In this document: positions 47,065 through 59,345 of the stretch, one piece after another
Numbering within the stretch: position 1 is the first letter of the stretch
How the letters are laid out: the number at the start of each line of letters is the position of its first letter
Origin: Nyssa sinensis
Lineage: Eukaryota; Streptophyta; Magnoliopsida; Cornales; Nyssaceae
Reading direction: 5' to 3'
DNA: 64,000 nt
Assembly: GCA_008638375.1 (NCBI GenBank)
Contig: CM018052.1
Location: 10,791,506 to 10,855,505, forward strand
Made by a program: the position numbers and the translations under genes
The notes under the pieces: generated by a model
What the model saw: the letters and a program-made list of their open reading frames with translations, nothing else
The model's database searches: none
Told to the model about the DNA's origin: nothing

Positions 47065-49530
47065 TAAATGTTCGATATTCCAATGTTTAGGTACAAGCTT
47101 CTTAGTTAAATCTTCCAACTAATAAGTCATAGGTCTGATGATCTTGGTTACTTTATAAGTTCCTTCCCAATTAGGGGAGAGCTTCCCCATAGTGGGATAT
47201 TTAATGTTTGAAAACACCCTTCTCAAGACAAGATCTCTGAGTTAGAAATTGATGGGTTTTAACCCCTTGTTGAAACATTTAGCCATTCTCTATTGGTAGG
47301 CTTCAGTCCTAATTTGAGCTTACTCACGTCTTTCTTCCAGTAGGTCCAGATTTTCTACAAGTTGTTGTACATTGGTTTCTTCATCAAAGCAATCTGTTTT
47401 AAGGGTCGGCATGCCAATTTCAATAGGAATGATTGCCTCGGTGCCATAAGCGAATGAAAATGGTATTTTGGCAGTTAAGGTTCTTTTAGTAGTTCGGTGC
47501 CTAGAGTACTCTAGGGAGCTCTTCGATCCATCTTTCCTTGGTTTCTTCCAACCTCCTCTTTATTGCTTCGAGAATAGTGCAGTTAGTAACCTCGACTTGC
47601 CCATTAGCTTGAGGATGCCCTGGAGCGAAGAAGTGGTAACTGATGTGTAGGTCTTTACAGAACTTTTTGAATACCTTTCTAGTAAACTGCGTCCCATTGT
47701 TTAAAATAATAACCTGGGGTATACCGAATTTGTTAGGATGTGTGCCCTCATATCCATGATATTTAATTATTATTTAATATATTTGATTTATTATTGAGTT
47801 TCATATTACCATATGTTTGGATGTTGCTTTATATCATGAGATGATTAGTCATTGAATTGTCATTAGGAGTGGTTCATGTGTATAAATGAGATTTATACGC
47901 AGGAGATATGAACTGATTATATAGGCAATTCTAGAATTGTTCGCGGCTATTGATAAGACTGGACATCTTATCTATAAAGCTATAATATAGTTAACATTTA
48001 TGTGATAAGGTGGTTTATCTCAACCATCAGAGTAGTGGATTCTAGGTTATTGTATTGGAGTATTGGGAATACACTGAACTGGATCACTATAAGAAATGCA
48101 TTATTTGGAACTGTCACCTTCAATTAGTTTTTTATTCACTATTCACAGTAAGCTCTTAATCCTAATAGGATAGTGAACTCAAGTTATGAATAGTAATGAC
48201 TTTGAGTTACCAATGAGTGAGGTCTTTTAGATCAACACGTCGGTATCTTGAAAAGTCATTATCTAGATTGTGGGAACACATATTCTCAAGATGGAATCTT
48301 CACTTTATATATTAAAGAGATGGATATCACCTTTGTGCTAATTCAATGGGTTAATCACTAAAATCTGGATTCGGTCTTTTCAGTAAATTGTTTATTGAAA
48401 TGATGACCAATTGCAAGTGATTAATAATTATTGAATTAGGTTCTTAAAATAATTAGAGGATTAATTTGACAGTATAATATGGAACCCTGATTATGAATAT
48501 CCATGTAGAAGGGCCAACTGCAAAAGTATAGTGTATATGGGTTTACTCTATTCTACTAAGTTGGAGTGCAATTTCAATTATATAGTGGAGTTAATTGAAA
48601 TTAATTAGTCAATTAAAATTAATTATGAGATAATTAAGATTTAATTGATTAATTGGAAGCTAACTTAGTGGGACCCACTAGATCCCTTCTCTTGCCCTAA
48701 TTAAGCCCTATATATATGATATGTAGGGAGCTGCTTATCATAAGTTGTTGTGCTAGACAAAAATAAAAGGTAGCCCACTTTCATGCGATACGGTTTGCCC
48801 AAGGGAAAAGAGGAGAAGACCTAGAGGAGAAAGAGAAGGAAGATTGCATCAATCTTTTCAAGAAGCTTTCTTCAACAATCAAGATTATCAAGAACAAGGT
48901 AATTCTAAATCTTTTTTCAAGATTGTATAATTCATGTAAAAAAAAAGATTCAAATAAATTTTTGAAATCACTTCCGTTGTGGTTACGAACCCAACAGAAT
49001 CCACACATAACATTTTTTCAAGTGAAACTCTTTACTTCTACCTCTTTGATGTGGGTTAGTAGTTCGGCTTTTACCCATTTAGAGAAATAGTCAATGGCTA
49101 TTAGTAGGAATCTTCTATTCGGAGGGGTTTTTGGCAATGGCTCTACAATGTCCATTCCCCACTAGGCAAAAGGCCAAAGACTCACAATATGGATGAGTTC
49201 ATGATGAGGTTAATGTTGGTAAGATGCGAAATGTTGACATTTGTCACACTTTCGAATATATTCCTTAGCTTGCTTTAGCATACTGGGCCACTAGTAGCCT
49301 TGAGTCAGTGCTCGATTAGCTATGGTCCTACTGCCGTTATGGTTGCCACATATCCCTTCATGTATCTCGGCTAGGACGTAGTGGGCCTCTTTTAGAGTTA
49401 ATCATTGTAGGAGAGGCTGTGTGTAAGACATTCTGTAAGGTTTTTCTTTAAGAATTAAATATCGAGCTGCCCTAATTCGAATTCTTCTTCCATGATTCTT
49501 GTCTTCTAGAAGCAACCCTTCTTTTAGGTA
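47065..49530 (-). pseudogene. Integrase of E3, split by a copia solo LTR
   Basis: The zinc-finger part is at about 49400-49230. The core at about 49150-49002 includes YFSKWVKAE and ends MCGF. It resumes at 47730 with GIPQVIILNNGTQFTRK, then PGHPQANGQVEVTN. The C-terminal part (GKLSPNWEGTYKVTK) ends near 47065. Asp of the DNG block reads NNG (catalytic Asp to Asn). Several stops. Confidence 0.83.
47731..48996 (+). mobile_element. Copia-type solo LTR, 1266 bp
   Basis: Starts TGTTAGGATGTGTGCCCTCA and ends GTTACGAACCCAACA. The target duplication is GAATT/GAATC (four of five match). The ends form the inverted TGTTRGG/CCCAACA typical of plant Ty1/copia. The integrase resumes across it. A TATATATATGATATG stretch near 48710 may be the promoter. 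No coding region is present. Confidence 0.87.
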
Positions 49531-49569
49531 CTGGATGATCGGAGTCATCCAATTCTAAAATTGCTCTGA

Positions 49570-52500
49570 AATTTGAAAGGATCATACTACTTCAATGCTA
49601 GGTTTTGATTGGTAGGAGATTTTTACCATTGAGTCACTTTCTAGTTTGAGATGGGAGGCCATATTTGCTAAAGCGTCCCTTATAGAGTTCTGGTTTCTTT
49701 CAATCTTCTGAATAGTAAATTTATCGAAAGACTGTTTTAGTGAGTCCACTATGTCATGACCCAAGACCCACCCTGTGGGGATCTCGAATCGCGAACCCCG
49801 GCCTGACCCTAGGTGCCGAATTGGGTATCTCAACTTGCTACATAATCAGTGCTACTAACATGCAACAACTAAATAGCGAAAGACTTTAAACAATAAATAA
49901 TAAAGCTACATGTGATATAGATAATGTTCCCAAAATGCGGAATACAAAATTTCTTAATACAACTGTTCATCCCCAAGACGTGGAAAACATGGGAGAGCTA
50001 TAAGACTGTATGTACTAAGTATTACACTACAACTTCAGAAGTGAATGTCCACCTCCTAGATATCAAGCTCTATGGTCTGTTCTCTAGATCTGTGCCTGCA
50101 AAATGTTGTGTAGTATCTGATGAGGTATGAAAATTCAATAAGTAGTCCTTTACTCTGCCATGTGTACAGGTGTATATAAAAATGCTAGCCAATCAATGAA
50201 TATATAACCCAATATCAAATGATAGAAGTCAAATGATAAGGGAATGAATCTGTTGTGCTAACATTTCATACTACTATAGTCATGAGCTATATCGAGTATG
50301 AAATGTAAGCACTCAACTGAAAGCTGTAAAATCTCATGATCATTCAATAACAATATAACATGATCAAGCTATGAATATCAACAATAAAGGATAGTGATAT
50401 CAACTAAATCTGAGATGCACTAATACTGGTGGGGCCCTACTACCCCTTGGGTGCAAAAAGCACCGAGCTCAAAATATAATTCTACATCTCATGCCTTATA
50501 TAGCAACGTAGCTGGTGTTCCTGTGGAACCTTGACCCGAAGGTCGTAATAAGTATCAGATGGAGGTGTGATTGAGCACAAATCCGACACTAATAATATAT
50601 CGGGATCATGCTATCTTCCATGAAGAGTATAATGGAATCATAACTGATTCTAGGCAATATGACGTAACAATAGTTTTCAAGGCCATGGTTACTAGAGTAC
50701 TTAGAATAAAACTGTCTGGTCCTTACGGCCCTAGGTACAAGTGTACAAAAAGAACTCTATGCACAAGTGTACAATCATGATTGAGATATATATGAAAATC
50801 AATAAATGCTTCCCACATGATAGGGCAATATCAATGTGGCTCAATAAATACTAGTATGTATAGAATACAAAAGTAATATGTACAAGAACTATTGACATGG
50901 CTGGAATGTAACATAAGCAGAGATCGAATTTTACGTACCTCTTTCTGTATCTGTCTAGAAAGTCAAACCGTCTTCTCATTTTCTCTTGGCATTCCTATGA
51001 TTCATAAAACGCATCTCAATCTATATGTCTATATAACTAATGCTCTTCATCAAATTTTATGTCTCCTTATTATTTGTATCTCTTTTACTTAAATAGACTC
51101 TACTATTGAATTCAGAATGTCGAACAAGGTCAGTTTAGGCTTTCGCGGAATTCAATTCAGACTTTAGTACTAAAAACGGCAAAACGGTTATTTTGCACTT
51201 TTACGGGTTCTTACTTCTCGAGACATATTTTCACAAATTGGACTCCACGGTTGAGTCTGGAATGCTCGAAATAATAAAAATTTGCTATTCTTTTATTTTA
51301 ACTGGAGTCCGTTTGACTATTTTTGAACTTAGAGGCACATTGGTAATTTTTCCCTTTTAATATATTTAGATTAAATATTATTTTATTACTTGGGTCAATT
51401 CACAATTAACCATAAGTTCTGGGCATAATTATAATTTCACAAAGTTCTATTCTAATTTGAAATAGCCAAACAATAATTAAGTCTAACCTTTGTCTGGTTG
51501 CAGTCAATGTTCCACTGGCACTGAAATCATCATTTAACAACTGCTCCTGGTTCGGCAACATACTGGGGGTCTAACTCCTCCAAACGCTGTACACAAACTA
51601 AGACCAAACATCTGAACCATGCCCCGCTGCATATCTCCAAAATAGCTCTAGACCATCAGTCGTCCAACACAATTGGAGCCTTGCAACCATCCAATTCATA
51701 TACACCCGACACCTTATCATAATAAACTAGCCCACCAAATTACAAGGCATGAGTTGCCGCACCCCTGCAACACCAAACTGAATAAAATCCATTACAGTTT
51801 TCCCAAATTCAAGAATTCTTTGTTCCCTCAATGAGACATAGGCATTTCCCCAACTCTACAACCCAAAAAAATTGAGAACGTGTTCCTATTTTACACCTCC
51901 AACAAAATAGAATCTACAAGACACTGAAGTTTCTCCAATCCTAATATACTCTTTCACCACCACTCTTTTATCCCATAACAAAATCACCCTACCAGCAGAC
52001 CCAAAGGCATTAAGACACAATAAATCAACATACCTGCTATACTAAAGACCTAATCTCTTTACTGGTCATTTGCTCCATTTCCCCATTGCCTTCAATTAGC
52101 AACATCAACTCATCTGTTGTTTCTTTCTCTATCCATCAGGGTCAATCCACAACACAATTGGTTCCCTAATGACCTGCCACAGAAATCCCATTCTACAAAA
52201 TAACGACCTTGGTCCTGCCGGTTCCTCCAAAGGCCAAATCAACTTGAAAACATGTGCTGTTGCCATTGCTACTACTGTTGGAGTGATGTAGCTGTTGCTC
52301 CAGCGGCTGCACCTACATGTGTTCCCCTTTTTCCCAATCTATCTATAAATATCTATCTATATATATGTGTAAAGCAGCCTAGAATTTTCCAAGTTTTCTA
52401 TCACCCAACCTCAGTTGGGCCACTACCGCTACGCTGTCTCACTCCCCACTGCCTATAGCAGTTGCAACCACGGCTAAAATTGCTGCTGCCATGAACTGCT

Positions 52501-52923
52501 AATTCCACCATGTTGTCTTCCCACTTGGACTATTGCTTAGACAAATATATCAAACCGCAAGCCTCCAATGACTTTGCTTCTGCGGCACCCAACAACACAA
52601 GCTCCCTGCAACGCTTCCTCACCTGCTGCTACTGCACTTCTGTCTCTCCCTGCCGCTCTCTCTCTCTTTTTTCCACTTTTCTCCTGCTGCACCGCCACAC
52701 ACACACAAATATATATACTTATATTGTTTTCTTGCACCCTCCTTCTCTCTCCAATTTCTCTTTCAGAAGCTTCGGCTGTACGTTACACTTGCACTGCCCC
52801 TCACACATGTATTTTATATACAATTTTCCCTACTGCACTGCCCCTTTATCTGACTTTGCTTTTCTTTTCTTATTCTCTTTTCTGTTTTCTTTTTCCTGTT
52901 TCTTGTTTTACTTTAGATATTTT

Positions 52924-52955
<32 letters not shown>

Positions 52956-54870
52956 TATATGTTGCAAACACACACCACACCTTTCCACTTGCCGACGCTC
53001 TTTTCTTTTCTTTATTTTTCTCTTTTCCTTGCTGCTTTCTAGTATCTCTTCCTTTTCCTTTTTGTTTTCTTTTCCTTTTTTATTTTTGTCCACTTTAAGC
53101 ACACACCACACGCTGCACACACAGCTCCACTTTTTTTTCTTTCCACTTGCATGCTTATATATATATAATAAAAATTTGCACTATATATATATATATATAC
53201 ATTTATACCATTACCTATATTTATATAATACATATACATACTTTACCGTACATATATTTATACTTATATATATATATATATATTTTTATAATTATATTTA
53301 TATATACATATATATTCTTATATTTATTAAAATACACTGTGCACGTATATCGAGGCATGTACTAGCCTACGTGCATGATTCTCTGTACTGCTCGGGTTTT
53401 ATTGTACGGTACTCCTGGATACTCGGGATTATTTATAATTCACTTCTCGTATTTTTAAATTGTATATTACTAAATTAGTGAATTGTACTATCTATCTCGA
53501 ACTGTGTGCCTATTACGGTACATAGCTTATTATAATAACTCGGGTCTATTTCTGAATTATATTTATCGGCTCCATCTATTCATAGTTGGCTTTTCTTAAT
53601 CTCGTGATTTCCTGATATTATGGATTTCTATTATTTGTCTCAGTATTCATACTCATCACTGTATATTACTCGTCATAATAGCTCGATATATTTTTGGGTC
53701 TACTATTCTAGGTCTGAACCTGGTCTCGATTTACTTTTGATTATATGTTTATTGTTTGGTCAATGCTCAGTATTATTATTTGACTCTTTGGACTTAATTA
53801 GAATTATTCTATTTTATTTGAAACTCATGTTTGGTTACAATTGGTATTACACTACTCGACTCAACCTATCTCGATTTACGTGTACTTAATCGAGTCTACC
53901 TCGATTTACGTGTCATAATCTGGGTCAGGGTATTACACACTAGCTCTGAGTATCTGGTCATTTTGTTATTCGTGGTAGAATATTCTCCCAAAACTTGACT
54001 AACTATAAGCTGAGAGTCAAAAAATGTGTCAAGGTCCAGAACTTCAGATTCTAGAGCTAATTTCATCCCAAGGATAAGTACTTCATACTTGACTTTATTG
54101 TTTAAGGCTCTAAATCCCGAGCTAACGACTTTTTCGGTTATGATCCAATCAAGGGACTGAAGTATTGTACCCACTCCAGAGCCCTTATCTGTAAATGAAC
54201 CGTCGGTGTAGAGTAGCCATACCGAATTGTGTATAGTAGTTTGAGCTTTCGAATGTTGCGTTCCAGTGAATTCTGCTATAAAATATGCTAATACTTTAGC
54301 TTTGATAGCAGTCTGTGGAACATAGGATATGTCAAATTCTCCAAGTTCTATTGACTATTTGACTAGTAGTCTCGAAGTTCAGGTTTATGTAGAACTGGTT
54401 TTAAAGGATATAATGTAGGGATTATGATAGGATGGGCTTGAAAGTATGGTCTAAGCTTTCGAGTAGATATTACCAAGGCTACGACTAGTTTTACAATTTC
54501 GGATTACCTTGTCTCAATGTCTAGAAGTGTTTTAGTAACATAGAAAATAGGCCTCTGAATTCCTTTGTCTTCCCTAACCAACGCAGAGCTGATGGCACTT
54601 TCTGACACAACTAAGTACTAGAATAGTTTTCCTTTGGCACTGATTTTGAAAGGAGTTCGAGGGAGGCTAAGTATTGCTTGAGTTGTTGGAATGCCTCTTC
54701 ACATTCAAAGGTCCATTTTAGGGCCTTACTCCCCCTCAAGGCTTTAAAAAATGGAAGGCACCGATCCATAGAATTAGAGATAAACTAATTCAGGGTTGTT
54801 ATCCTTCCACTCAGCCCTTGAATATCTTTCTTAGTTTTGGGTGATTCTATTTCAATCAGAGCCTTGATCT
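49570..54870 (-). pseudogene. RNase H pair of E3, split by solo LTR 2
   Basis: The first RNase H is on the minus strand at about 54870-54300, with many stops. The second includes NNKVKYEVLILGMKLALES and FFDSQLIVSQVLGEY (54100-53960), cuts at YSELV (53943) and resumes at 49751 with DSLKQSFDKFTIQKIERNQN. The codon register is kept across the insertion. Confidence 0.85.
49752..53937 (-). mobile_element. Solo LTR 2, Tekay/Del-like, 4186 bp
   Basis: Starts TGTCATGACCC (49752) and ends CAGGGTATTACA (53937), with a perfect target duplication CACTA (49747-49751 and 53938-53942). It is inverted relative to solo LTR 3, with which it shares the end sequence. Contains CA and TA microsatellites and a CT-rich stretch at 52510-53480, whose long open frame is low-complexity Phe/Leu/Tyr/Ile and not a gene. 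Confidence 0.87.
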
Positions 54871-55760
54871 TTGGGAAACTACGAAACCCATGAATTTTCC
54901 TTTTATGATCCTGAAGGTACATTTTAATGGGTTAAGTTTCATTTTGTGTTTCTTTATGATGCCGAACGTTTAGCTCAAGCGCCAAATGTGTCGCCCTTCT
55001 GAACATTTTTTACCAGCATATCATCGATGTAGACTTCTATTGTATTATCAATCTGGAGGTCAAACATTCTGTTTACAAGCTTTTGGTACGTAGTTCCAGC
55101 ATTTTTCAAACCAAATGGCATCACTCTATAACAATAGAGACCTCGTTTTGATATGAAAAATGTTTTCTCCTAGTTTGGAGGATACATTTGAATTTGATTG
55201 TACCTAGAGTAAGTGTCCATGAAACTCATGAGTTTGTGACCTGCCGTAGTATCAACAAGTTAATCAATTTTGGGAAAAAGAAAGTTGTCTTTAGGACAAT
55301 CTTTGTTAAGGTCGATATAGTCAACACAGACCTTTCATTTGTCATTCTTCTTTTTTGCAAGAACTGTATTGGCAAGCCACTTTGGGTAGAACACTTCTCT
55401 TATCATTCTAACATTAAAAAAACCTCTGGACCTCTTCATTGATGATCTTGTGACGTTCTAGGACAATTGTCATTTTTTATCGTAGTGGGGGGTGGTCTGG
55501 ATCCATCATCAGCTTGTGAAAGATGAAATCAGGATCTATTCCCTCCATATCTCTAGTTTCCCAAGAAAATACCAAAAGGTTGGCTTTTAAAAATTTAATA
55601 ATATCCTTTTTCTCAAAAGGAGACAAAGCTGAGCCAATGTGTATGTACTTTCCTTCTTCTTCAGTGCTATTGAGTATTTTGATAGGCTTCTACATTGGTT
55701 TGACTACATTGTCTCTTCCTTTGGGACTCAATGGCTCTTCAATCTTGGAAGGACATTCTT
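54870..55760 (-). pseudogene. Reverse transcriptase of E3
   Basis: Minus strand: FSWETRDMEGIDPDF, VCVDYIDLNKDCPKDNF, FMDTYSRYNQIQMYPPN, RGLYCYRVMPFGLKNAG and VYIDDMLVK (about 55010-55040) keep the catalytic Asp-Asp. Stops at several sites. Confidence 0.87.
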
Positions 55761-55949
55761 CTACCTCATGAAGATTAAAAGATAAGGAACTTTCCCTTTC
55801 ATGAGAGTACTGTAATTGCTATTTGGAAGGCTTTTCTTTTAGTGCGAGGGCATGACATTCCCAGGCAATGGGATGACAACCCTTGATGGTAAGAATTTTA
55901 CTGTTGTGGACATATTTCAAGCACTAATGGAAGGTTAAAGTAATTGCTC

Positions 55950-56330
55950 ACATCTAGTGGATCCAGGGCCTCCTAATAATGACATTATAAGGAGATTTAG
56001 CATTTAAGATCATGTATTCAGAGATCAGTGTCTTCTAGTCGTCTCCATCTCCTATCGTGGTCGGTAGGTCAATTCTTCCCATTGGGACACTGAGACTCCC
56101 CTCGAGTCCTACCATGACAGGAACGGTAGCTCTGATGTCATTGGACTCGAGTTTCATGTGTTTGAAAGGTTCGTAGAATAATACGTTGGTAGAACTTTCA
56201 GTATCTACCAGAACCCTTCTGATCTCAAAATTAGCAATTTTGAGTGAGATGATAAGAGCATTGCTGTGGGGACAATGTATCCCATTAAGGTCCAATTCAG
56301 AGAACTGGATCTGAGGTTCTAACTTCACCT
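55950..56330 (-). pseudogene. Protease of E3
   Basis: Open minus-strand stretch (56035-56328) with CPHSNALIISLKIANFEIRR followed by VLVDTESSTNVLFYEP: the retropepsin Asp-Thr-Gly reads Asp-Thr-Glu. Aligns with E2 26540-26770. Confidence 0.85.
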
Positions 56331-56339
56331 TTTTCTCAA

Positions 56340-58110
56340 TGGTCGAGATCTAATGATGTGGGGCTCTGCCCTTGCCTTTCGAGCATATCTTTTCCTTGCT
56401 CTGTTAGGCATCCCTGTTATCGTATTGTCAGCATGGAGCATAAAGATGACTTGATTATTTTTTCATTATTGATCATTCTGAACTTCCCTCTGTTCAGGCC
56501 ATTATTCTTGCCTCTTTTGAGGTGGTCTTTTGTCACGGGGGTTTTACCTCCCGTTTTGGCGAACGAACTCTCTTGGTCGTCCTCTCTTGATGAGATGCTC
56601 TATTTCCTACTTCAGAGCCCTACACTCCTTAGTCGCGTGCCCGTGCTCCTTATAGAAATCACAATACTTGTTTTGAGTCCTAGAGTCGAGGTGGCTTTTT
56701 AGTGGCTCCGACCACCTTTGGTTTTCACTAGTCTCAATCTGTTGGAGTATGTGGGTAAAAGAGGCATTCAGAAGGGTATAAGTCTCATACCTTCCAGAGT
56801 TAGAGTTGTTCTGGACTCTAGGTATTGTTCTTTTGTTGGGACTCCCGATCATTTTCTTATTAGTGCTAATATCCCTCTTCTGAACTTGCTTATTCTTCTG
56901 AGCTTGTTCTTTTGCTTTCCGGAATAAGGTTTTTGTATCTTCGAGATTAATATACTTTTGCACTCTATCCATGAGTGTTGTCATATCGATAGAAGGATTC
57001 TTAGTCAAGGAATGCTAGAAGCATCCAGGCCCAAGGCCTGAAGTGAGGGCGGCCACTAGGAAACTTGAATTACAATCGGTTATCTCCTTACGCTCGGTAT
57101 TAAAATGAGCGATGTACTCCCGAAGTGATTCTCCCTTTGCTTGCTTCATAATTAGCATGAATTCTGGTCTTTTTCTCAACTTCTTGCTTGTTAAGAATAG
57201 GTCGAGAAATAACCTACTAAGCTCATAAAAGTTGTTGATCGATTTTTGGGGAAGATTGTGAAATCATTTAAGCGCAGTACCCTTAGGCTGGTTACAAGCG
57301 TTCGACACATGAAGGCATCAGTAGCCCCGTGCAGAGCTATTGTCTTCTGATAGTGAGATAAGTGACCTCCAAGGTCCTCAAACCTATCGTAGAGAGTGAA
57401 TTTTGGAACAATAAATTTCTTGGGTCGCTCTTCTATTATTATGGCAAAAGTGAATGGCGTTGAAAACTGCCGAGCAGTTTACTTAGCTCGTCTTGCTCTA
57501 GAGGGGTGTGTAACCTCTTGGTTGAGATCGTCTGATACTGAGAGTTTGCTATCTCCTCTACCCTTTGAGGGGTTTTGGGTAAGACTTGTTGTGCGATTAG
57601 TACACGTTGTTGGTCTTGTCCTGTGCCTCCAGGTCCTGGATTTATGAGAGGAATTTGTCCGGTGTTAGTAGGAGGACGCTGCTTTCCCAAAACTAGGGTC
57701 TCGAGAGGTTGGAATTCTTGCGGTGTTGGATTGGCTCCAGAGGCCGTTAAAATTGGTATCCTCGTTCTGCTCTAGTAGTAGATAGCAGGATGAAACGTGG
57801 GCATTCCTCTCCCTACAGTTGTTGACGACTAGGGATCAGTCCCCATATGAACAGTACCATGTGGATGTATTGGTTAATTACATGTTAGGCAACTCTTCGT
57901 TATGGGATCCTTCGCCCGTGGTGGTGGTAGGAAGTTAAGATCCTCTGTGAACAATGTTAGTAGGAGGATGAGGATTACTCCGTTGGTTTTAAGCCAGTGG
58001 GGCCAGAGCTTGTGACATGGCAGTGAGTTGTTCCTGCATCTGATCGGACTATCGTTGAATCCAATCAAGCTGCTGTTGTAAACGAATGAGCGTTTGTCCT
58101 CTTCCTCTTC
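56340..58110 (-). pseudogene. gag of E3
   Basis: Minus-strand pieces at 57690-57439 (Gln/Pro-rich N-terminal part with LEQDELSKLLG) and about 57330 (ALHGATDAFMCR), matching E2 ALHGASDAFMCR. A further piece at 57008-56607 holds the Cys/His segment YCDFYKEHGHATKEC; His of the C-x2-H pattern is replaced by Tyr. Frame-broken. Confidence 0.82.
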
Positions 58111-58240
58111 AAGTAGAAGGCCGATTCTGAGGGTTTTAGGAATTCTATCTAGGACGAAGGTTGGGAACTATTAACTTTTGGAAGAAAAAGACAATAAATT
58201 TGTTGTTTGAAGTAAAAAATAGTAAGAATGATCGTCGTTC

Positions 58241-58660
58241 TCACAGAAGGCGCCAAACTTATGTTGCTCTTTTCTGGTTGGAAGGCTTCTCGTCCTTAGC
58301 TCCTTGTCAAGAACTTGATGCCAGAAGGTCACCAAGAAGGCTTCGGTGGTAACTACTCTGATGATAAAATTAATAAAAAAAAAATAAAGACAGTAATTAA
58401 AAATAGGAATTAAATATAAATTGAAAATGTACCTCATGACCTTTTTTATAGGCTGTAGATCTTTTAAGTTGAGTAGGATTAAGAATCGTGAAAATAAATC
58501 TATGAAGATATCTTGAAAATAATAATTACCATATTGAGCTTGTATCTTAGGCGTATCATGCCTAGAATATATAATATATTTAATAAGTTTACAAACACGT
58601 GTCATGCCTAGGATACAAGGGATCAACTTTAAACTTATAAAATATGTTATATATCTAGAT
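58241..58660 (-). repeat. Primer site and 5' LTR of E3
   Basis: The minus strand reads TTTGGCGCCTTCTGTGAG (58257-58240), matching the E2 primer site. The LTR ends GAGCAACA at 58262. The stretch AGAGTAGTTACCACCGAAGCC resembles GGAGCGGCTACCGCCGGAGC of the E2 LTR. The outer start is not determined. Confidence 0.6.
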
Positions 58661-58674
58661 TCTAGAAAGGCTAG

Positions 58675-58678
<4 letters not shown>

Positions 58679-58713
<35 letters not shown>
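58679..58713 (+). repeat. (TA)n microsatellite
   Basis: Uninterrupted TA repeat, about 17 units, at the boundary between E3 and unique sequence. Confidence 0.95.
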
Positions 58714-58715
<2 letters not shown>

Positions 58716-59283
58716 CAAGTGCTACAGGTCCAAAGTTCCAGAAGTGATTTTGGGAATCTTGTTCATTTGAAATTTGAAACTTTCTTAGCTTTGAAAGATG
58801 GAAAATAATACTTTTCAAATTCATGATATCTAGAACATGGACAAACTACGGGCCACCATATATGCCGGAAAGTACGTCAAGAAAAAAAGCTTTAACAGCA
58901 TAATTCATTTCTATGCTATAAAATATGTCATCCACGCTATTGTTCGTGGACCGATATATTTGACAAGTCAAGATTCGAAAAGTCATTTAAGGTATCCTTT
59001 TCAAATTTAACTTGTTAAAGTAGTATTTCATGATTCATGTTTATTTTCAAACTTAACTTGTTAAAATAGTATTTTATGACTCATATTTGTTCACATTTTT
59101 ATTTAAATAAAATATAGTTATTAATTATTTTTACATAAATTATTTTTTAAAAATTATTTTATCGATTAACGATTCTGACACTATTCTAAACAAAAGATAT
59201 TATTCAAACTTGTTATTTTACTTGTCTTGATCAAACACGAAAACAATACTTATCTTAAGTATAGAACATCATCTACAATTGGC
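58714..59283. other. Upstream region of the BBE-like gene
   Basis: AT-rich. A direct duplication of about 45 bp lies near 58998-59085 (CTTGTTAAAGTAGTATTTCATG and its near copy). No gene is recognised. It contains the presumed promoter. Confidence 0.5.
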
Positions 59284-59290
59284 TATAAAT
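59284..59290 (+). promoter_or_regulatory. TATA box of the BBE-like gene
   Basis: TATAAAT in GGCTATAAATAAG, 56 bp before the start codon. This predicts a 5' untranslated leader of about 30 bases. Confidence 0.7.
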
Positions 59291-59345
59291 AAGTGATTAT
59301 ACATTTGGCATTTATCATTGGGAAGATATAATTGCTTGCACAAAT

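Larger units (their letters stand above)
46795..58660 (-). mobile_element. E3: reverse-strand Tat-type element related to E2
   Basis: Reading from right to left: LTR, tRNA-Asp-like primer site, gag, protease, RT, two RNase H domains, integrase, tandem repeat. Protein stretches align closely with E2. Two solo LTRs are nested (47731-48996 and 49752-53937). A 3' LTR is not found at the left end. The outer right boundary is approximate. Confidence 0.85.

Noticed and set aside
52510..53478. 322-codon plus-strand open frame rich in Phe, Leu, Tyr and Ile
   Set aside because: It lies inside solo LTR 2 across CT-rich and TA/CA microsatellite sequence, with no domain. Composition explains it.
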